Source of the DNA: Pseudomonas putida
Lineage (GTDB): Bacteria; Pseudomonadota; Gammaproteobacteria; Pseudomonadales; Pseudomonadaceae
DNA length: 64,000 nt
Reading direction: 5' to 3'
Assembly (NCBI RefSeq): GCF_030159595.1
Contig: NZ_BSKJ01000007.1
Coordinates: 295,965 to 359,964, forward strand
Shown here: in pieces, positions 1 to 8,875 of the stretch
How the letters are laid out: the number at the start of each line of letters is the position of its first letter
Position numbering within the stretch: position 1 is the stretch's first letter
Position numbers and translations under genes: made by a program
Notes under the pieces: generated by a model
Databases searched by the model: none
What the model saw: only the letters and a program-made list of their open reading frames with translations
Told to the model about the DNA's origin: nothing

Positions 1-666
1 GCTCTGGGCTGGTCGGGCTACCGTCAGGCGCCGATCTGGCTGGCGGCGCACCACACGGTCACCGGCGAACGCCGCTCGCTGACGCTGGCCGACGGTACCC
101 TCCTGGTGTTGAACACCGCCAGTGCAGTGGACATCGAATTCACCGCAGGTGAAAGGCTGATCCACCTGCGCGCCGGAGAGATATTGCTGCAGACCGGCAA
201 TGACCCGCGCCCCCTGAGCGTCATCAGCGCCCAGGGCCGTCTGCGGGCGCTGGGCACCCGCTTCAGTGTCCGACAGCTTGACGGGCTCACCCAGGTGAAG
301 GTGCTGGAACATGCGGTAGCCGTACGCCCTGTGCAGCTTGATGCTGAGCAGGTGGTCCCGACAGGTATGGCCATGGACTTCAGTGGTGATCGATTCCAGA
401 CGCCATACCCCGTGACGCCGGCCGCCGACGCATGGGTAAGCGGGCACCTGGTGGTTAGTGGCTGGCCGCTGCAACGCCTGCTGGCGGAGCTGTCGCGCTA
501 CCGCAACGGTTTCCTGAGCTGCGCTGACGACGTGGCGGCATTGCAGCTCTCCGGCGCCTTCCCCCTCGATGACATCGACAAGGCCTTGGCCTCGGTGGCC
601 CGTGCCCTGCCGGTACTTATCGTACGCCGCACCCGTTTCTGGACCCGGGTGGTTGCCACGGCCTGA
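1..666 (+). CDS. FecR-family anti-sigma / sigma regulator (5' truncated by window edge)
   Basis: The reading frame is open from base 1 to a TGA at 664-666, giving 221 visible residues of the periplasmic part. It carries the FecR core (RRSLTLADGTLLVLNTAS, visible residues about 24-41) and the C-terminal region with HLVVSGWPLQRLLAELSRY. FecR proteins are inner-membrane regulators that pass the signal from a ligand-loaded TonB receptor to an ECF sigma factor. The N-terminal cytoplasmic and transmembrane parts, and presumably the sigma-factor gene, lie outside the window. The receptor gene follows 94 bp downstream on the same strand, the usual FecIRA-type order. The family call is firm; the ligand is unknown. 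Confidence 0.9.
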   Translation, partial: ALGWSGYRQAPIWLAAHHTVTGERRSLTLADGTLLVLNTASAVDIEFTAGERLIHLRAGEILLQTGNDPRPLSVISAQGRLRALGTRFSVRQLDGLTQVKVLEHAVAVRPVQLDAEQVVPTGMAMDFSGDRFQTPYPVTPAADAWVSGHLVVSGWPLQRLLAELSRYRNGFLSCADDVAALQLSGAFPLDDIDKALASVARALPVLIVRRTRFWTRVVATA

Positions 667-760
667 ATAAAATAGATTCGCAGTCACTGTCGAATTCCGA
701 TTTCCCGCTCGACCTATTCCTGAATCTCTTCAACACCTCTGCGAAGGACCAGGAGTCAGC

Positions 761-3295
761 ATGCAATCCAAGCAACAACGCCGCGCCGTTCAACCCGTAC
801 GACACCCCCGCCCCTCCGCCATGGCCCTTGCGGTGTTCTCGTCGACACTTGCTTTGCAATACACCGTGCTGGGCCCGCTGCTCAGCGATGCCAGCCAGGC
901 GCGTGCGGCCACGGTGCAAAAGCGCTATGCCATTGCCGCAGGCCCGATGGAACTGGCGGTCACCCGCTTTGCCGGTGAAGCCGGCGTGGCGCTGTCGTAT
1001 GACACCCGCCTGACCGCAGGCCGTATGAGCCCTGGCCTGGAGGGCAGTTTCAGTGTCGAGCAAGGCTTCGCCCGGCTATTGCAAGGCAGCCCGCTGAGCG
1101 CGGTGTTGAACGGTGATGGCAGCTACTCCCTGGTTGAGGCTGGTGCCGGACAAGGCGTAATGCTGACGCCGACCGCCGTGATCGGCCAGGGCCTCGAGCC
1201 GGACGCCAACAGCTACAGCGCAGGATCCGCGGCCGTCGGCAGCAAGGTGGCGACCTCACTGCGCGAGGTGCCGCATTCGGTGTCGGTCATCACCCGCCAG
1301 CGTATCGAGGACCAGAACCTCAACAACCTGACCGAGGTGATGAGCAAAATGACCGGCGTCAGCCTGCAGAAAGGTGGCATCTCCCAGGCGGCCATGGGCA
1401 ATGAAAGCAATTTCTTTTCGCGTGGTTTCGCGGTGTCCAATACCACCATCGACGGCGGCGCACCCTTGACCACGTCGATCGCCGGTTACGGCTCGCTCAG
1501 CCAGCTGGACATGGCCCAGTACGAGCGCGTGGAATTCCTGCGCGGGGTCGACGGCCTGTACTCGAGCACCGGCGACCCTGGCGGCACCATCAACCTGGTG
1601 CGCAAGCGCGCTTTGCACGACAGCCAGCTGGCCTTCTCCGCCTCGGCCGGCAGCTGGGACAACTACCGCAGCGAGTTCGACGTGACCGGCCCACTCGTGG
1701 AGAGCGGCGCCATCCGCGGCAGGCTGGGCATGGCGTACCAGGACAGCAAGTCGTTTCTGGACTATGTCGACACCCAGAATTCGTTGACCTACGGCTCGCT
1801 TGAGGTCGACCTCAACCCCGCCACCACGCTGACCCTTGGCGGCAGCTACCAGGACAATGACGGCGTTCCCTATTTCGCCGGGCTGCCGCGCTACTCCAAT
1901 GGTGATGACCTGGGGCTGCCACGGCACACCGCGTACACCGCCAGCTGGAACACCGTGCGCGAAAAAACCACCCAGCTCTATGCCAAGGCGGAGCACGCCT
2001 TCAACGATGACTGGGCACTGACCACCGACCTTTCCTATGTGGACATCGATCGCGACTCCGCAGGCCTCTACTTTTTCGGCGCCGTGGACCCGGTCAGTGG
2101 AACCGGGCCTACCTGGAACAACTTTCCGAACAAGAGTGGCAGCGTGCGCAAGTCGGTCAACAGCTACCTGAAGGGTGGTTTCGACGCCTTCGACCGACAC
2201 CATGACCTGCTCGTAGGGGTGGACTACACCGATACCATCGGCAGCGTCATCCAGCGTCGCGGCCTGCTCGGCGTGCCACTGGACCTGGGCGGTCGTACAC
2301 CACCGGACGACCAAGGCAGCGTAGCGGTCAAGAAACAGGAATTGCCGGAGATCCGCCGCTCTGCCTATGGCATGACCCGGCTGGCGCTGACCGATGAATT
2401 CAAGCTGATCCTCGGGGGGCGCCTTTCCGACTACAGCTACCAGAACAAGCAGGTCTTCTACAGCAACGACACGCAGTCGCGGCCACCGACCGAGCACAAA
2501 CGCGGTGTGACCACGCCCTACGCCGGCCTGACCTACGACCTGAATGATCAGTGGACCGCCTACACCAGCTACGCCGAAACCTTCACGCCGCAAGCCGGTT
2601 TCACCGACACCAGCGGTGCGCAGATTGACCCGGCCACCTCGAAGAACTACGAGATCGGCTTGAAGGGCCAACTGTTCGACGGACGTGTGAATACCTCGTT
2701 CGCCGTCTACCGCATCGAGCAGCAGGACTCGGCGGTGTATGACGAGGAGGGGACTGGGCCGGTGGGCAGCGAAGCCACCTGTTGCTACTTCAACGCCGGT
2801 GAGGTGGTCAGCAAGGGCTTCGATGCAGAGGTCAGCGGTGAGGTTGCCAAGGGCCTGCAACTGATGGCCGGATACACCTACAGCCGCCTCGAGGCCAAGG
2901 ACGCCGAAGAGGGCCGCAGTGCCTTCGAAGGGGTTACGCCCAAGCACCTGCTCAAGGTTTGGGGCACCTGGCAGTTGCCGGGCGGGCTGGAGGACTGGAA
3001 GGTCGGGCTGGGGGCTATCAGCCAGAGCGCCACGTCGAAGTCGGGCTCGGTGTCGACCTTCGATCCTGGCACCGGCACCTGGGGTGAGCCCTCGGTACCG
3101 TACAAGTTCATGCAGGCCGGCTACACGATCTGGAGCGCGAGCCTGGACTACAAGATCGACGAGCACTGGTCGGCCACCCTCAATGGAAACAACCTGTTCG
3201 ACAAGAAGTACTACTCGACGGTAGGTACGTCGCAGTACAACAATTTCTACGGCGACCCGCGCAACTTCATGCTGACGATTCGCGGCAAATATTGA
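761..3295 (+). CDS. TonB-dependent siderophore receptor with STN signalling domain
   Basis: 844 residues, full length for a signalling (FpvA/FoxA-type) outer-membrane receptor. An N-terminal export signal ends near ARAA (about residue 49). An STN domain (about 56-125) that contacts FecR follows, then the plug with REVPHSVSVITRQRI (from about 165), and a beta barrel ending in GDPRNFMLTIRGKY with the aromatic C-terminus expected of barrel proteins. It imports a ferric siderophore using TonB energy and reports ligand binding to the FecR protein encoded upstream. A purine-rich AAGGACCAGGAG precedes the ATG. The neighbourhood suggests uptake of a siderophore made by other organisms, but the ligand cannot be read from sequence. 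Confidence 0.93.
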   Translation: MQSKQQRRAVQPVRHPRPSAMALAVFSSTLALQYTVLGPLLSDASQARAATVQKRYAIAAGPMELAVTRFAGEAGVALSYDTRLTAGRMSPGLEGSFSVEQGFARLLQGSPLSAVLNGDGSYSLVEAGAGQGVMLTPTAVIGQGLEPDANSYSAGSAAVGSKVATSLREVPHSVSVITRQRIEDQNLNNLTEVMSKMTGVSLQKGGISQAAMGNESNFFSRGFAVSNTTIDGGAPLTTSIAGYGSLSQLDMAQYERVEFLRGVDGLYSSTGDPGGTINLVRKRALHDSQLAFSASAGSWDNYRSEFDVTGPLVESGAIRGRLGMAYQDSKSFLDYVDTQNSLTYGSLEVDLNPATTLTLGGSYQDNDGVPYFAGLPRYSNGDDLGLPRHTAYTASWNTVREKTTQLYAKAEHAFNDDWALTTDLSYVDIDRDSAGLYFFGAVDPVSGTGPTWNNFPNKSGSVRKSVNSYLKGGFDAFDRHHDLLVGVDYTDTIGSVIQRRGLLGVPLDLGGRTPPDDQGSVAVKKQELPEIRRSAYGMTRLALTDEFKLILGGRLSDYSYQNKQVFYSNDTQSRPPTEHKRGVTTPYAGLTYDLNDQWTAYTSYAETFTPQAGFTDTSGAQIDPATSKNYEIGLKGQLFDGRVNTSFAVYRIEQQDSAVYDEEGTGPVGSEATCCYFNAGEVVSKGFDAEVSGEVAKGLQLMAGYTYSRLEAKDAEEGRSAFEGVTPKHLLKVWGTWQLPGGLEDWKVGLGAISQSATSKSGSVSTFDPGTGTWGEPSVPYKFMQAGYTIWSASLDYKIDEHWSATLNGNNLFDKKYYSTVGTSQYNNFYGDPRNFMLTIRGKY

Positions 3296-3352
3296 GTCAT
3301 TTCCCCAGGTGCATGAAAGCGGTCAGTGCTGATCGACCGCTCTCGACCCAGT

Positions 3353-3374
3353 GCAGCCCTTCGTGGAGGGCTGC
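3353..3374. terminator. Hairpin between convergent genes
   Basis: A perfect 8-bp stem (GCAGCCCT / AGGGCTGC) with a 6-base loop lies between the receptor gene and the convergent LysR gene. There is no long T-run, so it is a candidate bidirectional terminator only. Confidence 0.5.
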
Positions 3375-3404
3375 TTACGGCCAATAGCAGACATTGATCT
3401 TCCT

Positions 3405-4304
3405 CTATGAGAGAGGGCCTCGTTGCCCAAAAGCCTCACGTGCAAAATCCAAGAAGCTGCGCAGCTTGGGGGTCATTCTGCGGTCAGGGGCGTAGAGCAT
3501 ATGCATTGGGGAAGTCGGCACCGGATACTGCGGTAACAGGCGTACCAACGTCCCATCACGCAGGGCATCACCCACCAGCTCTATCGGTTGTAGAACTACA
3601 CCTAGACCCGCTACAGCTGCCGCCAGCAGCGGGTCGCCCTGATTGATCGTCAATTTGCTTGTAATCGGTACATCGAGACGCCCTTCCTGGCTATCGAAAC
3701 TCCAGTGCGAGCGACCATCAGAATAGGTAAACCCCAAACACTCCTGTTGCTGTAGATCCCACGGATTCGTGATGGGAGGGCGGCGTGCAAGGTAGGACGG
3801 CGCAGCGCACAAAACCATCTGATAAGGCTCTAGTGGCATTGCCTTCAATCCACTGCTCATCAGCTCGCCGATGCGGAATACCACGTCGTAACCATGATCG
3901 ACGATATCGACCAGTTCGTTCGACAGCGCTAGGTCAACAGACACTTCGGGATACCTAACCATGTACTCCAGCAGGCGCGGTGAAAGTACGCGAATCCCGA
4001 ATGTAACTGGTGCGTTGATGCGAAGGCGACCGCTTGGTGTGCCGCGCGTGGCAGCGGCCAGACTCTCGGCAGCGTGCATGTCTGCAAGGATCAGCTTTGC
4101 ACGCTGATAGAAGGCGCGACCGAAGTCGGTGAGGCTTTGCCTGCGCGTAGTCCGATGCAGCAAGGAAACACCCAGGTGGTGTTCGAGCATTTTCACCTGC
4201 TTCCCCACCAGTTGAGGGGACAAGTTGAGATCGTCCGCAGCGGCGCTGAATGAACCCGACTCAACCGCTTTGACGAACGTAGCCATCTGGGTCAGACGAT
4301 CCAT
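3405..4304 (-). CDS. LysR-family transcriptional regulator
   Basis: 299 residues, with an N-terminal winged helix-turn-helix (FVKAVESGSFSAAADDLNLS, about residues 9-28) and a LysR substrate-binding domain. The sequence resembles the AaeR/DmlR-like branch that often sits next to oxidoreductase genes. ATG 4304 is chosen over ATG 4313 because AGGA ends directly at 4313 but stands 8 bases before 4304. It is divergent from the quinone-oxidoreductase-like gene at 4445 with a 140-bp shared promoter region, so it probably controls that gene. The coding sequence is less G+C rich than its surroundings, consistent with acquisition. Confidence 0.88.
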   Translation of the reverse strand: MDRLTQMATFVKAVESGSFSAAADDLNLSPQLVGKQVKMLEHHLGVSLLHRTTRRQSLTDFGRAFYQRAKLILADMHAAESLAAATRGTPSGRLRINAPVTFGIRVLSPRLLEYMVRYPEVSVDLALSNELVDIVDHGYDVVFRIGELMSSGLKAMPLEPYQMVLCAAPSYLARRPPITNPWDLQQQECLGFTYSDGRSHWSFDSQEGRLDVPITSKLTINQGDPLLAAAVAGLGVVLQPIELVGDALRDGTLVRLLPQYPVPTSPMHMLYAPDRRMTPKLRSFLDFAREAFGQRGPLS

Positions 4305-4444
4305 TGAAAACATCCTGTTTCTAGTTCTGTGTCATCGTAGGCCTTTATCCTCCACCTGCCAACGTCTAAATTTTCGTCACCCTTTGAGTGTCCGGAGACT
4401 TTCCGGATGCACATCGAGGCCCACTCAAAAACGAGGTATCCACG

Positions 4445-5434
4445 ATGTCACGCATTGTCAGAATCCATGAATACGGTGACGCCAGCGTTCTGAAACTGGA
4501 AGATTTGGATGTACCGGCACCGGCAGCAAACGAGGTGCAGATTGGCGTCAAAGCCATTGGCTTGAACCGAGCCGAAGTGATGTTTCGCAATCACGCCTAC
4601 TTACAGGAGGCTGAGTTCCCCAGCCGCTTAGGCTACGAGGCTGCAGGCATCGTGGTTGCAGTAGGTAGCGACGTAACCGAGATCAAGGCTGGCGATGCAG
4701 TCGCGCTGATCCCGCCTCTGGACATTGCTCGCTGGGGCACCTACGGAGAGCTGGCCAATGTGCCGGGCCACCTAGTCGTGAAGAACCCCAAGAATTTGTC
4801 CTTTGAAGAGGCGGCTGCGTCCTGGATGCAGTACGTCACCGCTTGGGGCGCACTGATCGAACAAGCGAAATTGCGGCAAGGAGACTTTGTCATTGTCACC
4901 GCCGCATCAAGCAGTGTTGGTCTAGCCGCCTTCCAAATCGCTCGTATGGTTGGCGCCACATCGATTGCGATCACTCGAACTCGCGCTAAGAAACAAGCCC
5001 TGCTGGATGCCGGCGCTGCCCACGTTATCGTCAGTGATGAAGAGAACATCGTCGAGCGCGTAATGGAGATAACTGGCGATCAAGGCGCCCGCGTAGTGTT
5101 CGATCCTGTGGGTGGGCCGTCCTTCGAACCTCTGACGCAGAGCATGGCCCGAGGCGGAATCTTGCTGGAGTACGGCGCACTCAGTACGGAGCCGACACCA
5201 TTCCCGTTGTTCACCGTGCTTGGCAAAAGCCTGACCCTCAAGGGCTATCTCTACGCAGAAATAGTGGCTGATCCGGAAGCCCTGGCGCGGGCCAAGGCCT
5301 TCATCCTAAAAGGGCTGGAGTCTGGTGCGTTGCGTCCGATCATCGCCAAGGTCTTCCCCCTGAGCGACATCCAGAATGCCCACCGTTTCCTTGAGGCCAA
5401 TCAGCAGATCGGCAAGATCGTAGTTACTGTCTGA
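4445..5434 (+). CDS. MDR-family NADPH:quinone oxidoreductase-like protein
   Basis: 329 residues of a medium-chain dehydrogenase/reductase. The N-terminal GroES-like half (VPAPAANEVQIGVKAIGLNR) is followed by a Rossmann NAD(P)H domain with VTAASSSVGLAAFQIARMVGA at about residues 155-175. The catalytic-zinc position of alcohol dehydrogenases reads GYEAAG rather than GHEAAG, so it is more likely a zinc-free quinone or enone reductase, although such proteins are often labelled zinc-dependent alcohol dehydrogenases. ATG 4445 is preferred to an upstream ATG at 4388 because GAGG lies 8 bases before it. It is probably controlled by the divergent LysR protein. The physiological substrate is unknown. 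Confidence 0.87.
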   Translation: MSRIVRIHEYGDASVLKLEDLDVPAPAANEVQIGVKAIGLNRAEVMFRNHAYLQEAEFPSRLGYEAAGIVVAVGSDVTEIKAGDAVALIPPLDIARWGTYGELANVPGHLVVKNPKNLSFEEAAASWMQYVTAWGALIEQAKLRQGDFVIVTAASSSVGLAAFQIARMVGATSIAITRTRAKKQALLDAGAAHVIVSDEENIVERVMEITGDQGARVVFDPVGGPSFEPLTQSMARGGILLEYGALSTEPTPFPLFTVLGKSLTLKGYLYAEIVADPEALARAKAFILKGLESGALRPIIAKVFPLSDIQNAHRFLEANQQIGKIVVTV

Positions 5435-5641
5435 TTAGTGTTTACGGGGGCTGAGAGCAAATTCTTTCCGCCCCGAACTAACCCTCAGCCCAATGACCGC
5501 TTCTGGCTGATAGCCGCCCCTCACGAATGGCTACTATGGGTCGAAAGCAGCCTGCCGCGACAGACCGCTGTCGGCCCAAGCAGGAAGTGCGTATTGCGTG
5601 ATCCCCTGCTCATCGTGAATGCGACTACTGCGGCATCGATT
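5435..5641. other. Non-coding gap without recognised gene
   Basis: About 200 bases between the oxidoreductase gene and the convergent hypothetical gene. A loose inverted repeat (GGGCTGAG 5448-5455 / CTCAGCCC 5484-5491) could end the oxidoreductase transcript. No credible gene was found. Confidence 0.4.
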
Positions 5642-6055
5642 TCATCCATCGACCGATGTGCTCTGATAACCCGACTGGATAAACGGAAAAACGGCTGCAA
5701 ATTCCGTACGAACACTCGGGTTTTGATGCAATGCCTGTAACGCTCGGGCCTTATCTACGGATTCATAGACCTGGCGATCACGGAGGTACGCAATGCCATA
5801 AATCGCATCGCTTTCCTCGGCTGAAAATGTTCGGCCAGGGCTAAAACCCAAGGTTTCATAAACGTGGAAGCGCGGAGCGTCAAAAGTAGTCAAATCTAGT
5901 AAGTAGTCGGGTTGGGCTGCCCCTGACCCTGCAACATCAGCCGCCCACGTTTGTAGCTCCAGCGTACTGATCGCGTTGCTCAGATAGCAATTCACTACGA
6001 AGGCAATGGTCGTAGGGTTTTCTCGCGTAAGCCCAGTCATGATCAGCCTCTCCAT
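5642..6055 (-). CDS. Hypothetical protein, 137 aa, possible immunity-type protein
   Basis: 137 residues, acidic and soluble-looking, with no signal peptide or membrane segment. The C-terminal half is helical (VYESVDKARALQALHQNPS). I do not recognise the family. It starts 6 bases after the stop of a short frame on the same strand (6062-6244), so the two would be co-transcribed. The size, the tight downstream position and the low-G+C setting resemble an immunity gene behind a toxin remnant, but that is inference only. It could equally be an unrelated orphan. Confidence 0.55.
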   Translation of the reverse strand: MERLIMTGLTRENPTTIAFVVNCYLSNAISTLELQTWAADVAGSGAAQPDYLLDLTTFDAPRFHVYETLGFSPGRTFSAEESDAIYGIAYLRDRQVYESVDKARALQALHQNPSVRTEFAAVFPFIQSGYQSTSVDG

Positions 6056-6061
6056 TACGCT

Positions 6062-6244
6062 TCATGCCCATTCATTATCAGGATGGATAATTTGCAGTTC
6101 CCAGTCCAGTGCAGGGCTATTTTTGGGAACCTTTTGCTTGTAGTTAAACGTCCGTTTCGGGTCGATTTCTGCCTGTCGCGAAGGGCAGCAATCGCCTCGT
6201 AGCTGCCTTTTTGTGAAAGCGTGATTTGGCCAGAAGCATCCCAT
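6062..6244 (-). CDS. Hypothetical short ORF, 60 aa (possibly a fragment)
   Basis: An open frame of 60 residues with a basic, cysteine-containing N-terminus and a C-terminal part (KVPKNSPALDWELQIIHPD) that reads like a real protein tail. No clear ribosome-binding site precedes its ATG, so it may be the 3' end of a longer gene whose 5' part was lost. It ends 6 bases before the 137-residue gene. Function is unknown; the coding call is weak. Confidence 0.35.
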   Translation of the reverse strand: MGCFWPNHAFTKRQLRGDCCPSRQAEIDPKRTFNYKQKVPKNSPALDWELQIIHPDNEWA

Positions 6245-6374
6245 CTAAGGATCTATCGACACTCGGCCAAGTCGAGCGCTCAGCCCAACCACTTGAAGCG
6301 CTATGACCTGCTACCCTCGTTCTAGATGGCTCGGTGCCATACCTCGCTGTTCGATTACTCAGTTGGGGGGATAA

Positions 6375-7580
6375 ATGATGGTGGGATCGATCGAAAAATA
6401 CTTGAGAGGGTCTGGGATATTCATAATTTGCTCAGGGATAAATGCGTGCACGACGGTCCCCGACAGGCCGTATCAAGAGGCCTGGGCTGCATCGCTGCTG
6501 GCGAATCCGCCCCAGGAGAAGGCGGTCCCACCGCTTGGAACAAGCAGCCCACTAGTCGTCGAGTTTGATGATGCTGGAACAGTAAACGCAGTGCAGCGCC
6601 ACGCGTTGCTTGAAACGGTTGATCGCCAAGCCGCTGCGGACACTCTCCTGATTTTCGTACACGGCTGGCATAACAACGCCAAGCCAGGCAACGAGAATCT
6701 CAAAGGCTTCACGAGCTTCCTGCAGGAGATGAATTGTAAGAAGCCACCCGAGGATCCGAGTGCTAAATGCGAAAGTTCTAACCCGTACACCGGCGTTTAC
6801 ATCGGCTGGCGTGGTGACTCCCAGAACCTCCTTGGAATAGAACACGGCATTGCGGACTTTTTGACGTTTTGGGATAGACAGAGCACCTCGGTAAAGGTCG
6901 GCGAAAAGGGTCTGAAGTCCTTGCTGGAGGACCTGGACGCTCGGGTAGCCTCAAAAAAGATCCATCGATACGCGGTTATTGGCCACAGCTTGGGCGGCTC
7001 CGTGGTATTGCACGCCGTAAAGGATCGCTTGAAGCATGACGACGCCATTGATGACAATTTGTATGTGTTGATCAATCCCGCTGTGGCGGCTACAGAATAC
7101 CTGCCTTTCCGCCTTTTGAAGAACAAAGGGCGAATTCCGAAGCTGGTGACGCTACAGGCCAAGAACGATTATGCAGTCCGCTATGGTTTCCGTGTCGCCA
7201 CGCTAACTGCTCCGATGGGCGATACATCTACCAACAAAAGCCACGACCTCAACGCCTGTGACCCGAGGGCGACTGGCTGTGCTGACACGTTGGCAAAGCG
7301 TTGGAAAGAAGCGAACGTCAAAGACAGCTGTTTCACTATGCTTCAAGGTCATAACTGGGTCATTACAACGCGAAATGATAATGGAAAGGGAAGAGAGACC
7401 TGCGAGGAGAGCAATCACTTGTTAGGTTGGGTAGTTTGGGCCAAGGATGGATCAGTCGAGGCACACAACGGGATTCTGACCTCTGCCCAAGCGCGTGCGT
7501 TGCACGGCCTCCTTGAGATCAACCGTAAGCGGGATGAAGCCTATGTCGCCGCCCCACCCGTCAAGCGGAATGGAGAGTGA
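6375..7580 (+). CDS. Alpha/beta-hydrolase lipoprotein (lipase/esterase-like)
   Basis: 401 residues. The N-terminus has a short basic stretch, a hydrophobic run and a lipobox ending SGINAC (Cys about 25), so it is probably a lipoprotein. The core is an alpha/beta hydrolase: LLIFVHGWHNN forms the oxyanion-hole region (about residues 91-101) and GHSLGG (about 204-209) is the nucleophile elbow with the catalytic serine. A late SCFTMLQGHNW may supply the histidine. ATG 6375 (or 6378) follows a GGGGGG stretch. The gene is lower in G+C than its neighbours and stands alone. An esterase or lipase role on the periplasmic or outer-membrane side is inferred from the fold; the substrate is unknown. Confidence 0.8.
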   Translation: MMVGSIEKYLRGSGIFIICSGINACTTVPDRPYQEAWAASLLANPPQEKAVPPLGTSSPLVVEFDDAGTVNAVQRHALLETVDRQAAADTLLIFVHGWHNNAKPGNENLKGFTSFLQEMNCKKPPEDPSAKCESSNPYTGVYIGWRGDSQNLLGIEHGIADFLTFWDRQSTSVKVGEKGLKSLLEDLDARVASKKIHRYAVIGHSLGGSVVLHAVKDRLKHDDAIDDNLYVLINPAVAATEYLPFRLLKNKGRIPKLVTLQAKNDYAVRYGFRVATLTAPMGDTSTNKSHDLNACDPRATGCADTLAKRWKEANVKDSCFTMLQGHNWVITTRNDNGKGRETCEESNHLLGWVVWAKDGSVEAHNGILTSAQARALHGLLEINRKRDEAYVAAPPVKRNGE

Positions 7581-7819
7581 CCTCCAGCTCATATAGATGC
7601 TGCCAAGCGGAGTGCGGAGGGAGGCCATAGTCAGGTGACGTGAAGGTGTCAGCCTGACAGACCTGCGCAGCTGAATGGCGGTTTTTGGGGCCGGCAACAG
7701 GACCACTCCAGCGATTCATTGAAGGTGAGGCCTGGCCCCATAGCAGACGGTCAGTTGCTTACTTGAACGCACGGCTTCAGGCGGGTGCTCACGCGCCAGC
7801 TCGGCGTTGGCCCGAACTA
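7581..7819. other. Non-coding gap, possibly decayed sequence
   Basis: About 240 bases between the hydrolase gene and the convergent LysR gene. On the minus strand, part of it (about 7720-7810) reads as a protein-like frame (ANAELAREHPPEAVRSSKQL) without a start, possibly a worn gene end. Nothing can be called with confidence. Confidence 0.3.
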
Positions 7820-8740
7820 TTACCGTGGAGGCATTCCCGGCTGCACGGTCTGTTCCACCTGCTCCTCAAACCACTTCAACACTGCCTGGCACGCGGGATG
7901 AGCAACGCCGCTGTCGCGTAGCCACAGGGCATACACGCCGCCGGTCTTCAGTGCTTCGCCGAAGGGCACCACCAGATCGCCGCGCACCACCGCGTCGTGG
8001 GCCAGCATGCGGTCGGTCATGGCGATGCCCAGGCCACGCGCGGCGGCGTCCAGGGCCAGGTCGTCGAGGTTGAACAGCAGGTGCTGGTAGCTGCGCTCGG
8101 GCAGGTCCTGCTGCGCCTTGAGCCACAGGTTCCATTCGTAGCGCGAGGTGGAACCGTGGATCAGCGAATGCCCGGCCAGTGCCTCGGCAGAGCGGGGTGG
8201 GGCGCGGCCGTCGTCTAGCTGCGCAGCGCACACTGGGATCAGGTATTCGTCGAACAGTGGCGTCAGGCGGCGATCATCCAGGCCACCCGGCAGGTACAGC
8301 ACATAGGCATCGCAATCGCCGCCTTCGTCCACCAGCTCCCCGCTGACGGTCTCGATGGACAAGGTCAGCCCGGGGTTCACCGCATAGAACGAACTCAGCC
8401 GCGGCAACAGCCAGCGCACCGCCAGGGATACGAAAATGCGGATACGGAAAGGGCGGTCCTGGGGCGCCGGTGCCAGGCGCTGTTCCAGCGTGCGCAGGGA
8501 CTTGAGCAGGTCCCGCGCCACCTCGTATACCTCGCGGCCGTGCTCTGTCAGCGCGACCTTGCGGCTGGTGCGGTCGAACAGCACGGTCTGGTAGTGCTCC
8601 TCCAGTTGCTGGATCTGCCGACTGATCGCGCTCTGGGTCAGGTGCAGTTGGCGAGCGGCTTCGGTGAAGTTGCGGGTGTCCGCCACCCGGACCAGCGCCT
8701 GCAGTGCTTGCAGCGAGGGCGTGCGAAGGTTTTTATCCAT
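7820..8740 (-). CDS. LysR-family regulator (GcvA-like)
   Basis: 306 residues. The helix-turn-helix region FTEAARQLHLTQSAISRQIQ lies at about residues 25-44, in the form typical of GcvA-type LysR proteins, followed by the effector-binding domain (about 95-295). It is divergent from the FAD oxidoreductase gene at 8876 with a 135-bp intergenic region, so it is the likely regulator of that gene and of the binding-protein gene behind it. The effector is unknown, perhaps an amine or amino acid given the neighbours. Confidence 0.9.
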   Translation of the reverse strand: MDKNLRTPSLQALQALVRVADTRNFTEAARQLHLTQSAISRQIQQLEEHYQTVLFDRTSRKVALTEHGREVYEVARDLLKSLRTLEQRLAPAPQDRPFRIRIFVSLAVRWLLPRLSSFYAVNPGLTLSIETVSGELVDEGGDCDAYVLYLPGGLDDRRLTPLFDEYLIPVCAAQLDDGRAPPRSAEALAGHSLIHGSTSRYEWNLWLKAQQDLPERSYQHLLFNLDDLALDAAARGLGIAMTDRMLAHDAVVRGDLVVPFGEALKTGGVYALWLRDSGVAHPACQAVLKWFEEQVEQTVQPGMPPR

Positions 8741-8875
8741 GCAAATTCCGAATGGATGGATGAATTATTAGCGTTAGAAAGCTAGGTGTCGTGCCCGTAA
8801 ATTAAAGGCATGCAGCGGGCTTCCGGGTATCTGGTCAATCACGCCTGTGCATCAATTGTGAAGGAGTGACGGACA

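Noticed and set aside
1256..3166. 636-codon open frame antisense to the siderophore receptor gene
   Set aside because: High-G+C genes commonly leave a long open frame on the opposite strand. The translation is Val/Gly/His-rich without a domain, and the receptor on the plus strand is unmistakable.
5438..5740. 100-codon plus-strand frame after the oxidoreductase gene
   Set aside because: It runs into the convergent hypothetical gene, has no ribosome-binding site and reads like non-coding sequence.
6326..6568. 80-codon plus-strand frame at the 5' end of the hydrolase gene
   Set aside because: It overlaps the lipoprotein signal region of the hydrolase in another frame, and its product has no features.
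7720..7810. Protein-like minus-strand stretch resembling the end of a crotonase-type enzyme
   Set aside because: Only about 20 residues look like protein and the resemblance is weak, so no pseudogene was called.
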